Shown here: positions 15,773-24,914 of the stretch, one piece after another
Layout: every line of letters begins with the position of its first letter
How positions within the stretch are numbered: position 1 is the first letter of the stretch
DNA from: JBELMB01 sp042088665
Lineage (GTDB): Bacteria; Pseudomonadota; Alphaproteobacteria; Rhodobacterales; Rhodobacteraceae
Direction: 5' to 3'
DNA length: 45,452 nt
Assembly: GCA_042088665.1 (NCBI GenBank)
Contig: JBELMB010000021.1
Coordinates: forward strand, 1 to 45,452
Position numbers and translations under genes: made by a program
The notes under the pieces: generated by a model
The model's database searches: none
What the model was told of the DNA's origin: nothing
Seen by the model: the letters and a program-made list of their open reading frames with translations, nothing else

Positions 15773-16708
15773 ATGGCGAGCGACCGCAGCAATCCGGAAG
15801 ACTTCACGGCACCGCTCAAGCGGCTGCTGTTCGTCATCCTTGCGCTGATCCTGCTGGCGATCTTCCTTGTCTGGCGCATCGACAGCCCGCGCGTGGAACG
15901 GTTCCGCGCTCAGGTGATCGACCGCGTTGTGCCCAACATGGACTGGGCGATGGCCCCGGTCAGCGGCTCGATCCGGCTGCTGCGCGACCTGCAAAGCTAC
16001 CAGCAACTCGCCGAACAGAACGAAGAGCTGCGCCGCGAATTGCGGCGCATGACCGCCTGGAAAGAAGCCGCCCTTCAGCTGGAACAGGAAAACGCCAAGC
16101 TGCGCGATCTCAACAACGTGCGGCTTGACCCAAGGCTGACCTATATCACCGCGGTGGTGCTGGCGGATTCGGGATCGCCCTTCCGGCAGTCGATCCTGAT
16201 CAATGTGGGCTCTCGTGACGGGATCGTGGACGGCTGGGCCACCATGGATGGCATCGGGCTGGTTGGCCGGGTCTCGGGCGTGGGGCGCAATACGGCGCGC
16301 GTCATCCTGCTGACCGACGCCACCTCGCGCATCCCTGCCGTGATCCAGCCATCGGGTCAGAGGGCGCTGATCGTGGGCGACAACACCGGCGCACCGCCCA
16401 TCGACTTTCTCGAGGATCCCGGACTGGTGCGTCCGGGCGACCGCATCGTCACCACCGGCGACGGAGAAGTGTTCCCCCCCGGGCTGCTTGTGGGTCAGGT
16501 CGCCGAAGACCCGGGCGGGCGGTTGCGCGTGCGCCTTGCGGCGGATTACGAACGGCTCGAATTCCTGCGCGTGCTGCGCGATCATGGCGCGCGCCGGGTC
16601 TCAAGCCCGGCGGGGCTGATCCTGCCCGAAGACCTCCCCGACGCCGGTGATCCGCTGGCAACTCCGGGCGATCAACCCCCGGCTGGCGAGGCCGCCTCGG
16701 ATGGCTGA
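15773..16708 (+). CDS. mreC: Rod-shape-determining protein MreC
   Basis: 311 aa. A short cytoplasmic N-terminus precedes one membrane helix (about 18-36, LLFVILALILLAIFLVW). A coiled coil follows (about 75-115, with Glu/Arg heptads such as AEQNEELRRELRRM), then the MreC beta-barrel domain (about 120-275; ILINVGSRDGIVDGWATMDG, RNTARVILLTDATSRIPAVI) and a Pro-rich tail. It links MreB to periplasmic wall synthesis. The ATG at 15773 follows GGAAAGGA. It overlaps mreD by eight bases. Confidence 0.97.
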   Translation: MASDRSNPEDFTAPLKRLLFVILALILLAIFLVWRIDSPRVERFRAQVIDRVVPNMDWAMAPVSGSIRLLRDLQSYQQLAEQNEELRRELRRMTAWKEAALQLEQENAKLRDLNNVRLDPRLTYITAVVLADSGSPFRQSILINVGSRDGIVDGWATMDGIGLVGRVSGVGRNTARVILLTDATSRIPAVIQPSGQRALIVGDNTGAPPIDFLEDPGLVRPGDRIVTTGDGEVFPPGLLVGQVAEDPGGRLRVRLAADYERLEFLRVLRDHGARRVSSPAGLILPEDLPDAGDPLATPGDQPPAGEAASDG

Positions 16709-17240
16709 GAACAGCCCCGCGCGCCTTTGGTCCATGCGCCTGCTCTATCCCGGGCTGGCGCTGATGGTGATCTTTGCGCATCTGCTGCCGTTGCAAATCA
16801 CCCCTTCGGGCATCGCCGGCCCGGATCTGCTGACGGCGCTGACGCTGGCATGGTGCCTGCGCCGCCCGGACTATGTGCCGTCTTTTGCCATTGCCGGAGT
16901 GATGCTGTTGGCCGATCTCTTGTTCCAGCGCCCCCCCGGGCTTTGGGCGCTGCTGGTCTTGCTGGCTTCCGAATTCCTCAAGAGGCGCGGCCGCCAGGTG
17001 CGCGAAAACACCTTTGTCGCGGAATGGGCGACCTTTGCCGCGACTCTGGTGGCGATCACAATCCTGTATCGTATCGTGCTCGCCCTCTTGATCATCAACC
17101 CGGGAATGCTGTCTCTTACAGTCATGCAGTTCGTGGCAACCGCGCTTGTCTACCCGCTGGTGGCTGGACTCAGCTACCTTGCCTTCGGGGTGCGCCGGTT
17201 GAGCCCGGGCGAATACGATCACACAGGACGCATGTTATGA
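16701..17240 (+). CDS. mreD: Rod-shape-determining protein MreD
   Basis: 179-aa multipass membrane protein with about five hydrophobic helices (for example LLYPGLALMVIFAHLLPLQI, YVPSFAIAGVMLLADLLF and LVYPLVAGLSYLAFGV). Length and position between mreC and the PBP2 gene identify MreD. The start MAENSPARLW at 16701 lies within the end of mreC (coupled translation). A longer reading frame upstream would sit inside mreC and is rejected. Its TGA overlaps the ATG of mrdA. Confidence 0.95.
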   Translation: MAENSPARLWSMRLLYPGLALMVIFAHLLPLQITPSGIAGPDLLTALTLAWCLRRPDYVPSFAIAGVMLLADLLFQRPPGLWALLVLLASEFLKRRGRQVRENTFVAEWATFAATLVAITILYRIVLALLIINPGMLSLTVMQFVATALVYPLVAGLSYLAFGVRRLSPGEYDHTGRML

Positions 17241-19186
17241 GACGCAGCCCGCGCGAGAATGCCGAAAGTGCCGCGCGCATCACCCGCCGGGGATTGATCC
17301 TTGGCGGGGTCCAGATGGGGTTTGCCGGGGCGCTGGCGCTCCGGATGCACCACATGCAGGTCGATCAGGCGGACGAGTTCCGCCTGCTGGCCGAGGAAAA
17401 CCGCATCAACATACGGCTGATCCCCCCGGCCCGCGGGCGCATCTTTGACCGCAACGGAACGGTGATCGCGGACAACGAGCCGACCTACCGGATCACGCTG
17501 ACGCGCGAAGATGCCGGGGACGTGGGCCAGGTCATCGCGCGGCTGGGCCAGTTGGTGGAACTGAACGAAAACGATCTCAACCGCGCCCTGACAGAGATGG
17601 AGCGCACCGCGCCGTTCTTTCCGGTGACGGTGGCCGACCGCGTCAGTTGGGAGGACATCAGCCGCGTGGCCGTGAACGCCCCGGCTCTGCCCGGCATCAC
17701 CACCGAAGTCGGCCTGTCGCGGATCTATCCGCAGGGCCAGCTGTTTGCCCATGTGGCGGGCTATGTCGGCCCGGTCTCGGAGCGCGACCTGTCCCGCTAC
17801 GTCGCCGAAGACCCGCCACCGCTGCTGCGCATCCCGCGGTTCCAGATCGGCAAGGTCGGCGTCGAATCCAAGCGAGAGGACATTCTGCGCGGCTCTGCCG
17901 GTGCAAAGCGTGTCGAAGTGAACGCCGTCGGCCGCGTCATGCGCGAACTGGACCGCCGCGAGGGCACCTCAGGCGCTGATATCCAGCTGACTGTCGACAG
18001 CGCGCTGCAGGATTACGTGCAGGCCCGTCTTGGCGAAGAAAGCGCCTCTGCCGTTGTCATCGACCTCGAAAAAGGCGACCTGCTGGCCATCTCGTCCTCA
18101 CCCTCTTACGATCCGAACAAGTTCGTGCGCGGCATCTCTCACACGGATTTCAACGCGCTCAACGTCAACGACCACCGCCCTCTGGCCTCCAAGACGGTGC
18201 AGGACGCCTATCCGCCCGGCTCCACGTTCAAGATGATCACCGCGCTGGCGGCAATGGACGCGGGCCTCGTGGCGCCTGACGAAACCGTCTGGTGCCCCGG
18301 CCACCTCGAAGTGGGTGGGCGCAAGTTTCACTGCTGGAAGGGCGTCGGCCACGGCCACATGAACCTCGAAGACAGCCTGCGCGAAAGCTGCGACGTCTAC
18401 TACTATGAACTCGCGCTCAAGGTGGGGATCGAACGCATCGCCGCCATGGCGCGGCGCTTTGGCCTTGGCCAAAGCCATTCCATCCCGATGTCGGCGGTCA
18501 CTTCGGGGCTGGTCCCGGACAAGGGGTGGAAGCTGCGCGAACGCGGGGCGGAATGGGTGATCGGCGACAGCGTCAATGCCTCCATCGGGCAGGGTTTTGT
18601 GCTGACCTCGCCCCTGCAACTAGCGGTGATGACCGCGCGGGTTGCCACCGGGCGCGACATCAGCCCGCGCCTGCTCAAGAGCATCGACGGCATCGAGACA
18701 TTGCCCCGCTCCGGCGTCGACATGGGCCTGAACCCCAGCCACCTGCTGCAGATCCGGCGCGCCATGTATGCGGTGTCCAACAACCGGCAAGGCACGGCCT
18801 ACAGCAGCCGGGTGATCGCCGACGGGATGCGGATGGCGGGCAAGACCGGCACCAGCCAGGTGCGAAACATCACCACGGCGGAACGCGCCCGTGGCGTGAC
18901 CTCCAACGCAGATCTGCCGTGGGAACGCCGTGACCACGCGCTGTTCGTGAACTTTGCGCCTTGGGACAACCCGAAAGTGGCCGTGTCGCTGGTGGTTGAA
19001 CATGGCGGCGGCGGCTCTCAGGCGGCAGCGCCGATCGCCCGCGACATCACCTTGCAGGCGCTCTATGGCGAGGATCCTCCGCTGGAGGCGTATCCCACCA
19101 AGGATCGCCGCAACATCAAGGCCTTGCAGGAGCGGCTCGCCCGCGAACGCAAGGCGCGCCGGGCCGAAAACCCGAGCCGCGCCTGA
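17237..19186 (+). CDS. mrdA: Penicillin-binding protein 2 (elongasome transpeptidase)
   Basis: 649 aa. N-terminal membrane anchor (about 20-40, RGLILGGVQMGFAGALAL), pedestal domain with RGRIFDRNG, then the transpeptidase domain. The catalytic SxxK is STFK (Ser329, Lys332); the second motif is Ser384-Cys-Asp386, the SxD form usual for PBP2; KTG is 536-538. It cross-links peptidoglycan during elongation together with RodA. The start ATG overlaps the mreD stop by four bases (ATGA). The frame is open far upstream within mreD, which is not coding in that frame. Confidence 0.97.
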   Translation: MRRSPRENAESAARITRRGLILGGVQMGFAGALALRMHHMQVDQADEFRLLAEENRINIRLIPPARGRIFDRNGTVIADNEPTYRITLTREDAGDVGQVIARLGQLVELNENDLNRALTEMERTAPFFPVTVADRVSWEDISRVAVNAPALPGITTEVGLSRIYPQGQLFAHVAGYVGPVSERDLSRYVAEDPPPLLRIPRFQIGKVGVESKREDILRGSAGAKRVEVNAVGRVMRELDRREGTSGADIQLTVDSALQDYVQARLGEESASAVVIDLEKGDLLAISSSPSYDPNKFVRGISHTDFNALNVNDHRPLASKTVQDAYPPGSTFKMITALAAMDAGLVAPDETVWCPGHLEVGGRKFHCWKGVGHGHMNLEDSLRESCDVYYYELALKVGIERIAAMARRFGLGQSHSIPMSAVTSGLVPDKGWKLRERGAEWVIGDSVNASIGQGFVLTSPLQLAVMTARVATGRDISPRLLKSIDGIETLPRSGVDMGLNPSHLLQIRRAMYAVSNNRQGTAYSSRVIADGMRMAGKTGTSQVRNITTAERARGVTSNADLPWERRDHALFVNFAPWDNPKVAVSLVVEHGGGGSQAAAPIARDITLQALYGEDPPLEAYPTKDRRNIKALQERLARERKARRAENPSRA

Positions 19187-19207
19187 CCGGGAAAAGGAGG
19201 CCGGGCG

Positions 19208-20347
19208 ATGACCTATCTGGAATATAACGTCAAGACGGTCCCCTCCGGCTGGCGCAAGATCCTGCATCTGAACTGGCCGTTGGTGCTGCTGCTGTCGGCG
19301 GTGGCGGGGGTCGGTTTCCTGATGCTGTACTCGGTTGCCGGGGGCAACCTCGGCCGCTGGGCAGAGCCTCAGATGAAGCGTTACGTCATGGGTCTGTCGG
19401 CCATGTTCATTGTGGCGATGGTGCCCATCTGGTTCTGGCGCAGCATGTCGCTGGTGATCTACGGGGTGGCCTTTTTCCTGCTGATCCTTGTCGAGTTCTT
19501 CGGCGCGGTAGGCATGGGCGCGCAACGCTGGATCGACATTGGGTTCATGCGCCTGCAACCCTCCGAACTGATGAAGATCGCCATGGTCATGCTGTTGGCC
19601 GCCTACTACGACTGGCTGCCCCTGGCCAAGACATCGCGCCCCCTTTGGGTCATGCTGCCCATCGTCATCATCGTGGCGCCCGTGCTGATGGTTTTGTCAC
19701 AGCCTGACCTCGGCACGGCGCTTCTGCTGCTGACCGCCGGGGGTCTGATGATGTTCCTCGCCGGGGTGCACTGGCTGTATTTTGCCACCGTCATCGGTGC
19801 CGGGGGCGCGGGTGTTTACGCCGTGTTCCTCAGCCGAAACACCGACTGGCAACTCTTGCAGAATTACCAGTTCCGCCGCATCGACACCTTCCTTGACCCC
19901 AGTTCTGACCCGCTTGGCGCGGGCTACCATATCACCCAGGCCAAGATCGCCATGGGGTCTGGCGGCTGGACCGGACGCGGGTACATGCAAGGCACGCAGT
20001 CGCGGCTGAATTTCCTGCCAGAAAAGCACACCGACTTCATCTTCAACACGCTGGCTGAAGAGTTCGGCTTTGTCGGGGGGATCTCGCTGCTGATCCTTTA
20101 TGTGCTGATTCTCTTTTTCTGCATCACCGCCGCATTGCAGAACAAGGACCGCTTTTCCTCGCTGATGATCCTCGGCATCGGGATGACCTTCTTTCTGTTC
20201 TTTGCCGTCAACATGTCCATGGTCATGGGCCTTGCGCCCGTCGTGGGCGTGCCGCTGCCGCTGGTCAGTTACGGAGGCTCGGCCATGCTGGTCTTGATGA
20301 TCGCCTTCGGACTGGTGCAAAGCGCCCATATCCACCGCCCCCGCTGA
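19208..20347 (+). CDS. rodA: SEDS glycosyltransferase RodA
   Basis: A 379-aa polytopic membrane protein of the FtsW/RodA/SpoVE family with about ten helices. Typical features are QRWIDIGFMRLQPSELMKIA near 100-120, the SQPDLGTALLLL motif near 165, EKHTDFIFNTLAEEFGF near 275-290, and PLPLVSYGGSAML near the end. RodA polymerises lipid II into glycan strands with PBP2. The ATG lies 21 bases after mrdA behind AAAAGGAGG. It ends the mreCD-mrdA-rodA operon. Confidence 0.97.
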   Translation: MTYLEYNVKTVPSGWRKILHLNWPLVLLLSAVAGVGFLMLYSVAGGNLGRWAEPQMKRYVMGLSAMFIVAMVPIWFWRSMSLVIYGVAFFLLILVEFFGAVGMGAQRWIDIGFMRLQPSELMKIAMVMLLAAYYDWLPLAKTSRPLWVMLPIVIIVAPVLMVLSQPDLGTALLLLTAGGLMMFLAGVHWLYFATVIGAGGAGVYAVFLSRNTDWQLLQNYQFRRIDTFLDPSSDPLGAGYHITQAKIAMGSGGWTGRGYMQGTQSRLNFLPEKHTDFIFNTLAEEFGFVGGISLLILYVLILFFCITAALQNKDRFSSLMILGIGMTFFLFFAVNMSMVMGLAPVVGVPLPLVSYGGSAMLVLMIAFGLVQSAHIHRPR

Positions 20348-20367
20348 CCCCTTGATCCGAGGCCCCT

Positions 20368-21300
20368 ATGCCCAACATCCTCTTTGCCGCCCGTTCCGAG
20401 AAATGGGAGGACTACGAGATCCCGCTGCGGGCCGCGCTCGACCGTGCGGGCCTGACCTACACTCTGTCCACCGAGATGGCGCCGGAAGAGACGGATTACA
20501 TCGTCTATGCGCCCAACTCCGACGTGCAGGATTTCGGCCCGTTCACCCGGCTGAAAGCGGTGCTGAACCTGTGGGCCGGGGTGGAGGATGTGGTCGGCAA
20601 CGCCACCCTCACTGCGCCGCTGTGCCGGATGGTGGACGAGGCGGGCCTGACGCAGGGCATGGTGGAATGGGTCACGGGCCACGCCCTGCGCCATCACCTT
20701 GGCATGGACGCCCATATCGTGAACCCCGGCGCGGTCTGGGACAGCACCCCGCCCCCCCTGACCCGCGACCGCCCCGTGACCATCCTTGGGTTCGGCGCGT
20801 TGGGACAGGCCTGCGCGGCGGCGCTGATGCAGTTGGGCTTTCCCGTCACAGGCTGGAGCCGCAGCCTGAAATCCATGCCGGGCGTGCGCTGTTGCGCCGG
20901 GGAACAGGGCCTGCAAGAGGCGCTGACCGATGCGCAGATCGTCATCCTGCTGTTGCCGGACACCCCTGCGACGGAAAACACGCTCAATGCCTTGACCCTT
21001 GCGCTGACAGCGCCCGGCGCGGTGATCCTGAATCCCGGTCGCGGCCCGCTGATCGACGACGAGGCGCTGCTTGCCGCGCTGGACGACGGGCGGCTGGGCC
21101 ATGCCACGCTCGACACCTTCCGCGAGGAACCGCTGCCAAAGGACCATGCCTTCTGGCATCACCCAAAGGTCACGGTGACACCGCATATCGCTTCCACCAC
21201 CCGCCCAGAGAGCGCCGCAGAAGTCATCGCCCAGAACATCCAGCGGGGCGAGAGCGGCACCCCGTTCCTGCATCTCGTTGACCGCACCGCGGGGTATTGA
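20368..21300 (+). CDS. ghrA: GhrA-like glyoxylate/hydroxypyruvate reductase
   Basis: A 310-aa D-2-hydroxyacid dehydrogenase of the short GhrA type. It has the NAD(P)-binding ILGFGALGQACAAAL (about 143-157) and the catalytic trio typical of the family: Arg within NPGRGPLID, Glu in DTFREEPLP, and His in VTPHIAS. It reduces glyoxylate or hydroxypyruvate. It follows rodA by 20 bases and could be read from the same transcript. The N-terminal domain has the GhrA-type NLWAGVEDV. Confidence 0.88.
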   Translation: MPNILFAARSEKWEDYEIPLRAALDRAGLTYTLSTEMAPEETDYIVYAPNSDVQDFGPFTRLKAVLNLWAGVEDVVGNATLTAPLCRMVDEAGLTQGMVEWVTGHALRHHLGMDAHIVNPGAVWDSTPPPLTRDRPVTILGFGALGQACAAALMQLGFPVTGWSRSLKSMPGVRCCAGEQGLQEALTDAQIVILLLPDTPATENTLNALTLALTAPGAVILNPGRGPLIDDEALLAALDDGRLGHATLDTFREEPLPKDHAFWHHPKVTVTPHIASTTRPESAAEVIAQNIQRGESGTPFLHLVDRTAGY

Positions 21301-21351
21301 CCCCGCCCCGTCTATTCGCCACACCGCGCCAACCCCAGCGAGGAGCCCCAG

Positions 21352-22029
21352 ATGTCCTTTGACCGCAGCGTAAAGATCGCCCCTTCGATCCTCTCGGCAG
21401 ATTTTGCCGATTTTGGCCGCGAGATTCAGGCCGTTGAGGCGCAGGGCGCTGACTGGATCCACGTTGACGTGATGGATGGGCATTTCGTGCCAAACCTGAC
21501 CTTTGGCCCCCCCGCGGTGAAGGCGTTTCGCAAGCATGTGGGCACGGTCATGGACGTGCACCTGATGATCGCGCCTGTCGATCCCTATATCACCGCCTTC
21601 GCGGAGGCGGGCGCGGATGTGCTGACCGCACATGTCGAAGCCGGGCCCCATATCCACCGCACGCTGCAATCGATCCGCGCCCATGGCATGAAGGCAGGCG
21701 TCGCCCTGAACCCGGGCACCCCCGCCAGCGCGGTAGACGCGCTGCTGGACATGGCGGACCTCGTCTGCGTGATGACCGTGAACCCGGGCTTTGGCGGGCA
21801 AAAGTTCCTCGACATGACGGCCAAGATTCGTGCCCTGCGCGCGATGATCGGTGACCGCCCCATCCATATCGAGATCGACGGCGGCGTCGATCCGACCACC
21901 GCGCCCCTGGTGGTCGAGGCCGGCGCCGATGTGCTGGTGGCAGGATCCGCGGTGTTCCGCGGTGGCTCGGTCGAAAACCCGACCCCCTACGGCGACAACA
22001 TGCGCGCCATCCGCAATGCGGTCAGCTGA
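21352..22029 (+). CDS. rpe: Ribulose-phosphate 3-epimerase
   Basis: A 225-aa TIM-barrel enzyme converting ribulose-5-phosphate and xylulose-5-phosphate. Motifs: KIAPSILSADFADFG, the metal-binding WIHVDVMDGHFVPN, MDVHLMI, the phosphate loop NPGFGGQKF, and EIDGGVDPTTAP. The start has an AGCGAGGAG site seven bases upstream. It lies downstream of ghrA by 51 bases and is followed by a palindromic repeat. Confidence 0.97.
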   Translation: MSFDRSVKIAPSILSADFADFGREIQAVEAQGADWIHVDVMDGHFVPNLTFGPPAVKAFRKHVGTVMDVHLMIAPVDPYITAFAEAGADVLTAHVEAGPHIHRTLQSIRAHGMKAGVALNPGTPASAVDALLDMADLVCVMTVNPGFGGQKFLDMTAKIRALRAMIGDRPIHIEIDGGVDPTTAPLVVEAGADVLVAGSAVFRGGSVENPTPYGDNMRAIRNAVS

Positions 22030-22072
22030 CGGCGGGCGACACCTCGCGGGGCAGAAGCGCAGCGGTCCGTAG

Positions 22073-22090
22073 CGCGGGGTTGACCCCGCG
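22073..22090. repeat. CGCGGGG palindrome, family copy E
   Basis: CGCGGGG (22073-22079), loop TTGA, CCCCGCG (22084-22090), preceded by GTAG and followed by TGGC. It lies between the convergent rpe and thioesterase genes. It shares the full GTAGCGCGGGGTTNACC core with copies B (3155) and F (28173). Confidence 0.75.
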
Positions 22091-22161
22091 TGGCGTCCAG
22101 ATCACGTCTTGGCACGACGCCCGATACGCCTGCCCGCCAAACGACGGGCAACGCCCATCGG

Positions 22162-22569
22162 TCACGCACTGCGACGGTAGCGAAAGACCCCGGTGCCGGT
22201 GGCCACAAGCTCCCCGGTCTCATCCGCCAACCGCGCATCGGCAAAGAAACTGGACCGGCCGCCGCCGGTTTTCCAACCTTCGCCGATCAGCATCGTGCCC
22301 TTGGGCCGCGACAGGTACATCACGTTCAAGGACAGGGTCAGACACATCTGACGATGCTCCGGATCCCCCGTCCAGCACCCGGCGTACCCCATGACCGTGT
22401 CCAGCAAGGCGGCATGGACACCGCCGTGCGGGGACCCGTGCCGGTTCATCAGGAACTTTTCCAGCGGCAGCTCGAACCGTGCATAATCCGCACTCCAGTC
22501 CAGCATCCGCATCCCGATGTGGCGGGCAAACTCGTAAGGATCCTCGCGCAGTGCCTCATCCATAGGCAT
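22162..22569 (-). CDS. PaaI-type hotdog thioesterase
   Basis: A 135-aa single-hotdog protein. The segment NRHGSPHGGVHAALLDTVMG holds the HGG and following acidic residue typical of PaaI/YbgC-type acyl-CoA thioesterases. A second conserved stretch is LSLNVMYLSRPKGTMLIGEG. It is the last gene of the five-gene acyl-CoA operon and overlaps the kinase gene by 14 bases. The ATG at 22569 has GGAGG seven bases upstream inside the kinase gene; a second ATG two codons later is possible. Confidence 0.85.
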   Translation of the reverse strand: MPMDEALREDPYEFARHIGMRMLDWSADYARFELPLEKFLMNRHGSPHGGVHAALLDTVMGYAGCWTGDPEHRQMCLTLSLNVMYLSRPKGTMLIGEGWKTGGGRSSFFADARLADETGELVATGTGVFRYRRSA

Positions 22570-23578
22570 GACGCGCCTCCAGTCCCAGCCCCGCAAAGAC
22601 CGGCACATAGCTGCCCAGTTTCAGCGCCTTCTCGGGGTTGGCCGCATTGCCGTCCAGCGCGCGTTTCTTGACCCCCTGCAGGATCGCCGCGATCCGGAAC
22701 GCCGCAAAGGCCACGTAGAAACCGAAGCCCTCCGGCCGTGCAAGGCCGCGCCGCGCGCAGTAGTCATCGATAAAGGCCATGTCCGATGGCAAACCAGCCG
22801 CAGCACGGTCTACCCCCTTCAGCCCGCGCCCCTCTGACCCGGGCGGCAATTGCCATTGCATGATGACCGCCGCGAGATCCGCGAAAGGGTGGCCGACGGT
22901 CGACAATTCCCAGTCCAGCACCGCGCGACACGCCGCGCCGTCCTCCTCGAAGAGCATGTTGTCGATGCGAAAATCCCCATGCACCAGCGTCCGTTGACCA
23001 TCGTCCTGCGGCAGATGCCCGGCCAGCCAATCCATCAGCACCGCCATTTCCGGCTGCGCCTCCGTTGCGCTGGCCTCAAACTGCTTGGTCCAGCGCCCCA
23101 ACTGCCGCGCGTAGTAATTGCCCGGCGCGCCATAGTCTGACAGGCCGACATCCTCCAGATCGACAGCATGGATCGCAGCCATCACCCGTGCCATCTCTGC
23201 CACGATGGCACCGCGCAGAGTTCGGGGCACATCCGGCATGCTCGGATCGACGAGATTGCGCCCCGGCACATGCGCCATCACATAGAACATCACCCCCAGC
23301 ACATCCGCATCGTCGCATAGCGCCAGAACCTGCGGCACCGGCACGTCCGTCTCCCACAGCGCGCGCTGCACGCGAAACTCCCGATCCACCGCATGCGCCG
23401 ATTTCAGCAGCACGCCCGGAGGCTTGCGCCGCAAGACGTAGGTGCCCGTGGGACTGTCCAGCCGGAACGTCGGGTTGGACTGGCCCACCGCGAATTTCTG
23501 CGCCACCAGCGGCCCGGCAAAGCCCGGCACCGCGCCGGACATCCAGACCGCGACGCGCGCCAGTTCCTCTTCGGTCAT
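22556..23578 (-). CDS. APH-family kinase, ACAD10/11 N-terminal type
   Basis: A 340-aa aminoglycoside-phosphotransferase-fold kinase. It contains YVLRRKPPG (nucleotide-loop Lys region), catalytic-loop LVHGDFRIDNMLF, and the metal-binding VLDWELSTVGHPFADLA. This form occurs fused to acyl-CoA dehydrogenases in eukaryotic ACAD10/ACAD11 and beside one in bacterial levulinate operons (LvaA), where it phosphorylates 4-hydroxyacyl-CoA. Here it starts nine bases after the acyl-CoA dehydrogenase stop. Antibiotic resistance is unlikely given the operon. Confidence 0.9.
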   Translation of the reverse strand: MTEEELARVAVWMSGAVPGFAGPLVAQKFAVGQSNPTFRLDSPTGTYVLRRKPPGVLLKSAHAVDREFRVQRALWETDVPVPQVLALCDDADVLGVMFYVMAHVPGRNLVDPSMPDVPRTLRGAIVAEMARVMAAIHAVDLEDVGLSDYGAPGNYYARQLGRWTKQFEASATEAQPEMAVLMDWLAGHLPQDDGQRTLVHGDFRIDNMLFEEDGAACRAVLDWELSTVGHPFADLAAVIMQWQLPPGSEGRGLKGVDRAAAGLPSDMAFIDDYCARRGLARPEGFGFYVAFAAFRIAAILQGVKKRALDGNAANPEKALKLGSYVPVFAGLGLEARHAYG

Positions 23579-23587
23579 CGCAGGGCC

Positions 23588-24823
23588 TCAGACCGCATCG
23601 TTGCGGTACTTCTTCAACTCCGCCCGTGCCACTTGTCGGCGGTGCACGGCGTCGGGTCCATCAGCGAACCGCAGGGTCCGGATATGGGTCCACATGGCGG
23701 CCAGATCGGTGTCCTGGCTGATACCAGCCGCACCGTGCAATTGCATCGCCTCATCGACCACCTTGCCCGCCATCAGCGGCGCCACCACCTTGATCTTGGA
23801 AATCCAGGGCTGCGCCGCACGCACCCCGGCCGTGTCCATCATATAGGCCGCTTTCAGACACAGGAGCCGCGCCATCTCGATCTCCATCCGGGCATTGGCG
23901 ATGATGTCGTAGTTGGCCCCCAACTCACTGATCTGCTTGCCAAACGCCTCCCGGGCGAGGCCCCGCCTGCACATCATTTCCAGAGCCTTTTCAGCCTGAC
24001 CTATGGCGCGCATGCAATGGTGGATCCGACCCGGCCCAAGCCGCCCCTGCGCCACCTCGAACCCACGGCTTTCGCCCAGCACAATGTTCTCCACCGGCAC
24101 GCGCACATCGGTGAACCGCAAATGCATATGGCCATGCGGCGCATCGTCGTGGCCAAAGACCTGCATGGGCCGCAGCACCTCGATCCCCGGCGTGTCGGCA
24201 TCCATCACGAACATCGTATGGCGGCTGTGCTTGGCCGCTTGCGGATCGGTGCAGGCCATCACGATGAACAGCTTGCAGCGGGGATCACCAGACCCGCTGA
24301 TCCACCATTTCTCACCGTTCATCACGTAGTGGTCGCCGTCCCGCCGCGCCTCAAAGGCCAGTTGCGCCGCATCCGAGGACGCCACGTCCGGCTCTGTCAT
24401 CACGTAGGAGGACCGGATCTCTCCCTCCAGCAAGGGCGCCAGCCAACGCGCCTTCATCCAGTCGGTCCCGTAGCGTTCGAGCACTTCCATATTGCCGGTG
24501 TCCGGCGCGCTGCAGTTAAAGATCTCTGCCGCGATCCCGACCTTGCCCATTTCCTCGGCCAGATAGGCATATTCCACCGTCGTCAGACCGTAGCCGCGGG
24601 TCGAATCCGTCAACCAGAAGTTCCACAGCCCGCGGGACTTCGCCAAGGTCTTGAGCGTGTCCATGATCTCCAGCTGTCGGGGCGTGTGCAGGAACCGGTT
24701 GCCGGTCGGATGCTTGCCCACTTCTGCTTGATACTCCGCGTCCAGCGGGGCGATATCGTCTTCGATCATCCGCCGTACGGCGGTCACCAGCGGGGTCACC
24801 CGCTCGGTCATTCCAAGGTCCAT
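23588..24823 (-). CDS. Acyl-CoA dehydrogenase family protein (ACAD10/11-like)
   Basis: A 411-aa flavoprotein with the normal three-domain ACAD layout: helical N-terminal domain, beta domain (SSYVMTEPDVASSDAAQLAF and YVMNGEKWWISGSGDPRCK), and C-terminal helical domain (GPGRIHHCMRAIGQAEKALE and LHGAAGISQDTDLAAMW). With the adjacent kinase it reproduces the ACAD10/11 pair. It may catalyse alpha,beta-dehydrogenation or phosphate elimination from 4-phosphoacyl-CoA; the choice cannot be made from sequence. The start at 24823 follows GGGAGAGAAAG. Confidence 0.92.
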   Translation of the reverse strand: MDLGMTERVTPLVTAVRRMIEDDIAPLDAEYQAEVGKHPTGNRFLHTPRQLEIMDTLKTLAKSRGLWNFWLTDSTRGYGLTTVEYAYLAEEMGKVGIAAEIFNCSAPDTGNMEVLERYGTDWMKARWLAPLLEGEIRSSYVMTEPDVASSDAAQLAFEARRDGDHYVMNGEKWWISGSGDPRCKLFIVMACTDPQAAKHSRHTMFVMDADTPGIEVLRPMQVFGHDDAPHGHMHLRFTDVRVPVENIVLGESRGFEVAQGRLGPGRIHHCMRAIGQAEKALEMMCRRGLAREAFGKQISELGANYDIIANARMEIEMARLLCLKAAYMMDTAGVRAAQPWISKIKVVAPLMAGKVVDEAMQLHGAAGISQDTDLAAMWTHIRTLRFADGPDAVHRRQVARAELKKYRNDAV

Positions 24824-24914
24824 CTTTCTCTCCCTCAGGACAATGGTCCGCTGCGCGGCCCTCTCAAGGCGCAGACCTCTGCGCCCGATCCGGGGCCACG
24901 CAATGCGCCCGCTG

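Noticed and set aside
20352..21281. 309-aa forward ORF overlapping the GhrA-like gene
   Set aside because: Frame shadow of the dehydrogenase at 20368-21300, which has all catalytic motifs.
22556..23578. APH-fold gene as an antibiotic-resistance gene
   Set aside because: It sits in an acyl-CoA operon directly behind an acyl-CoA dehydrogenase, the ACAD10/11 arrangement.
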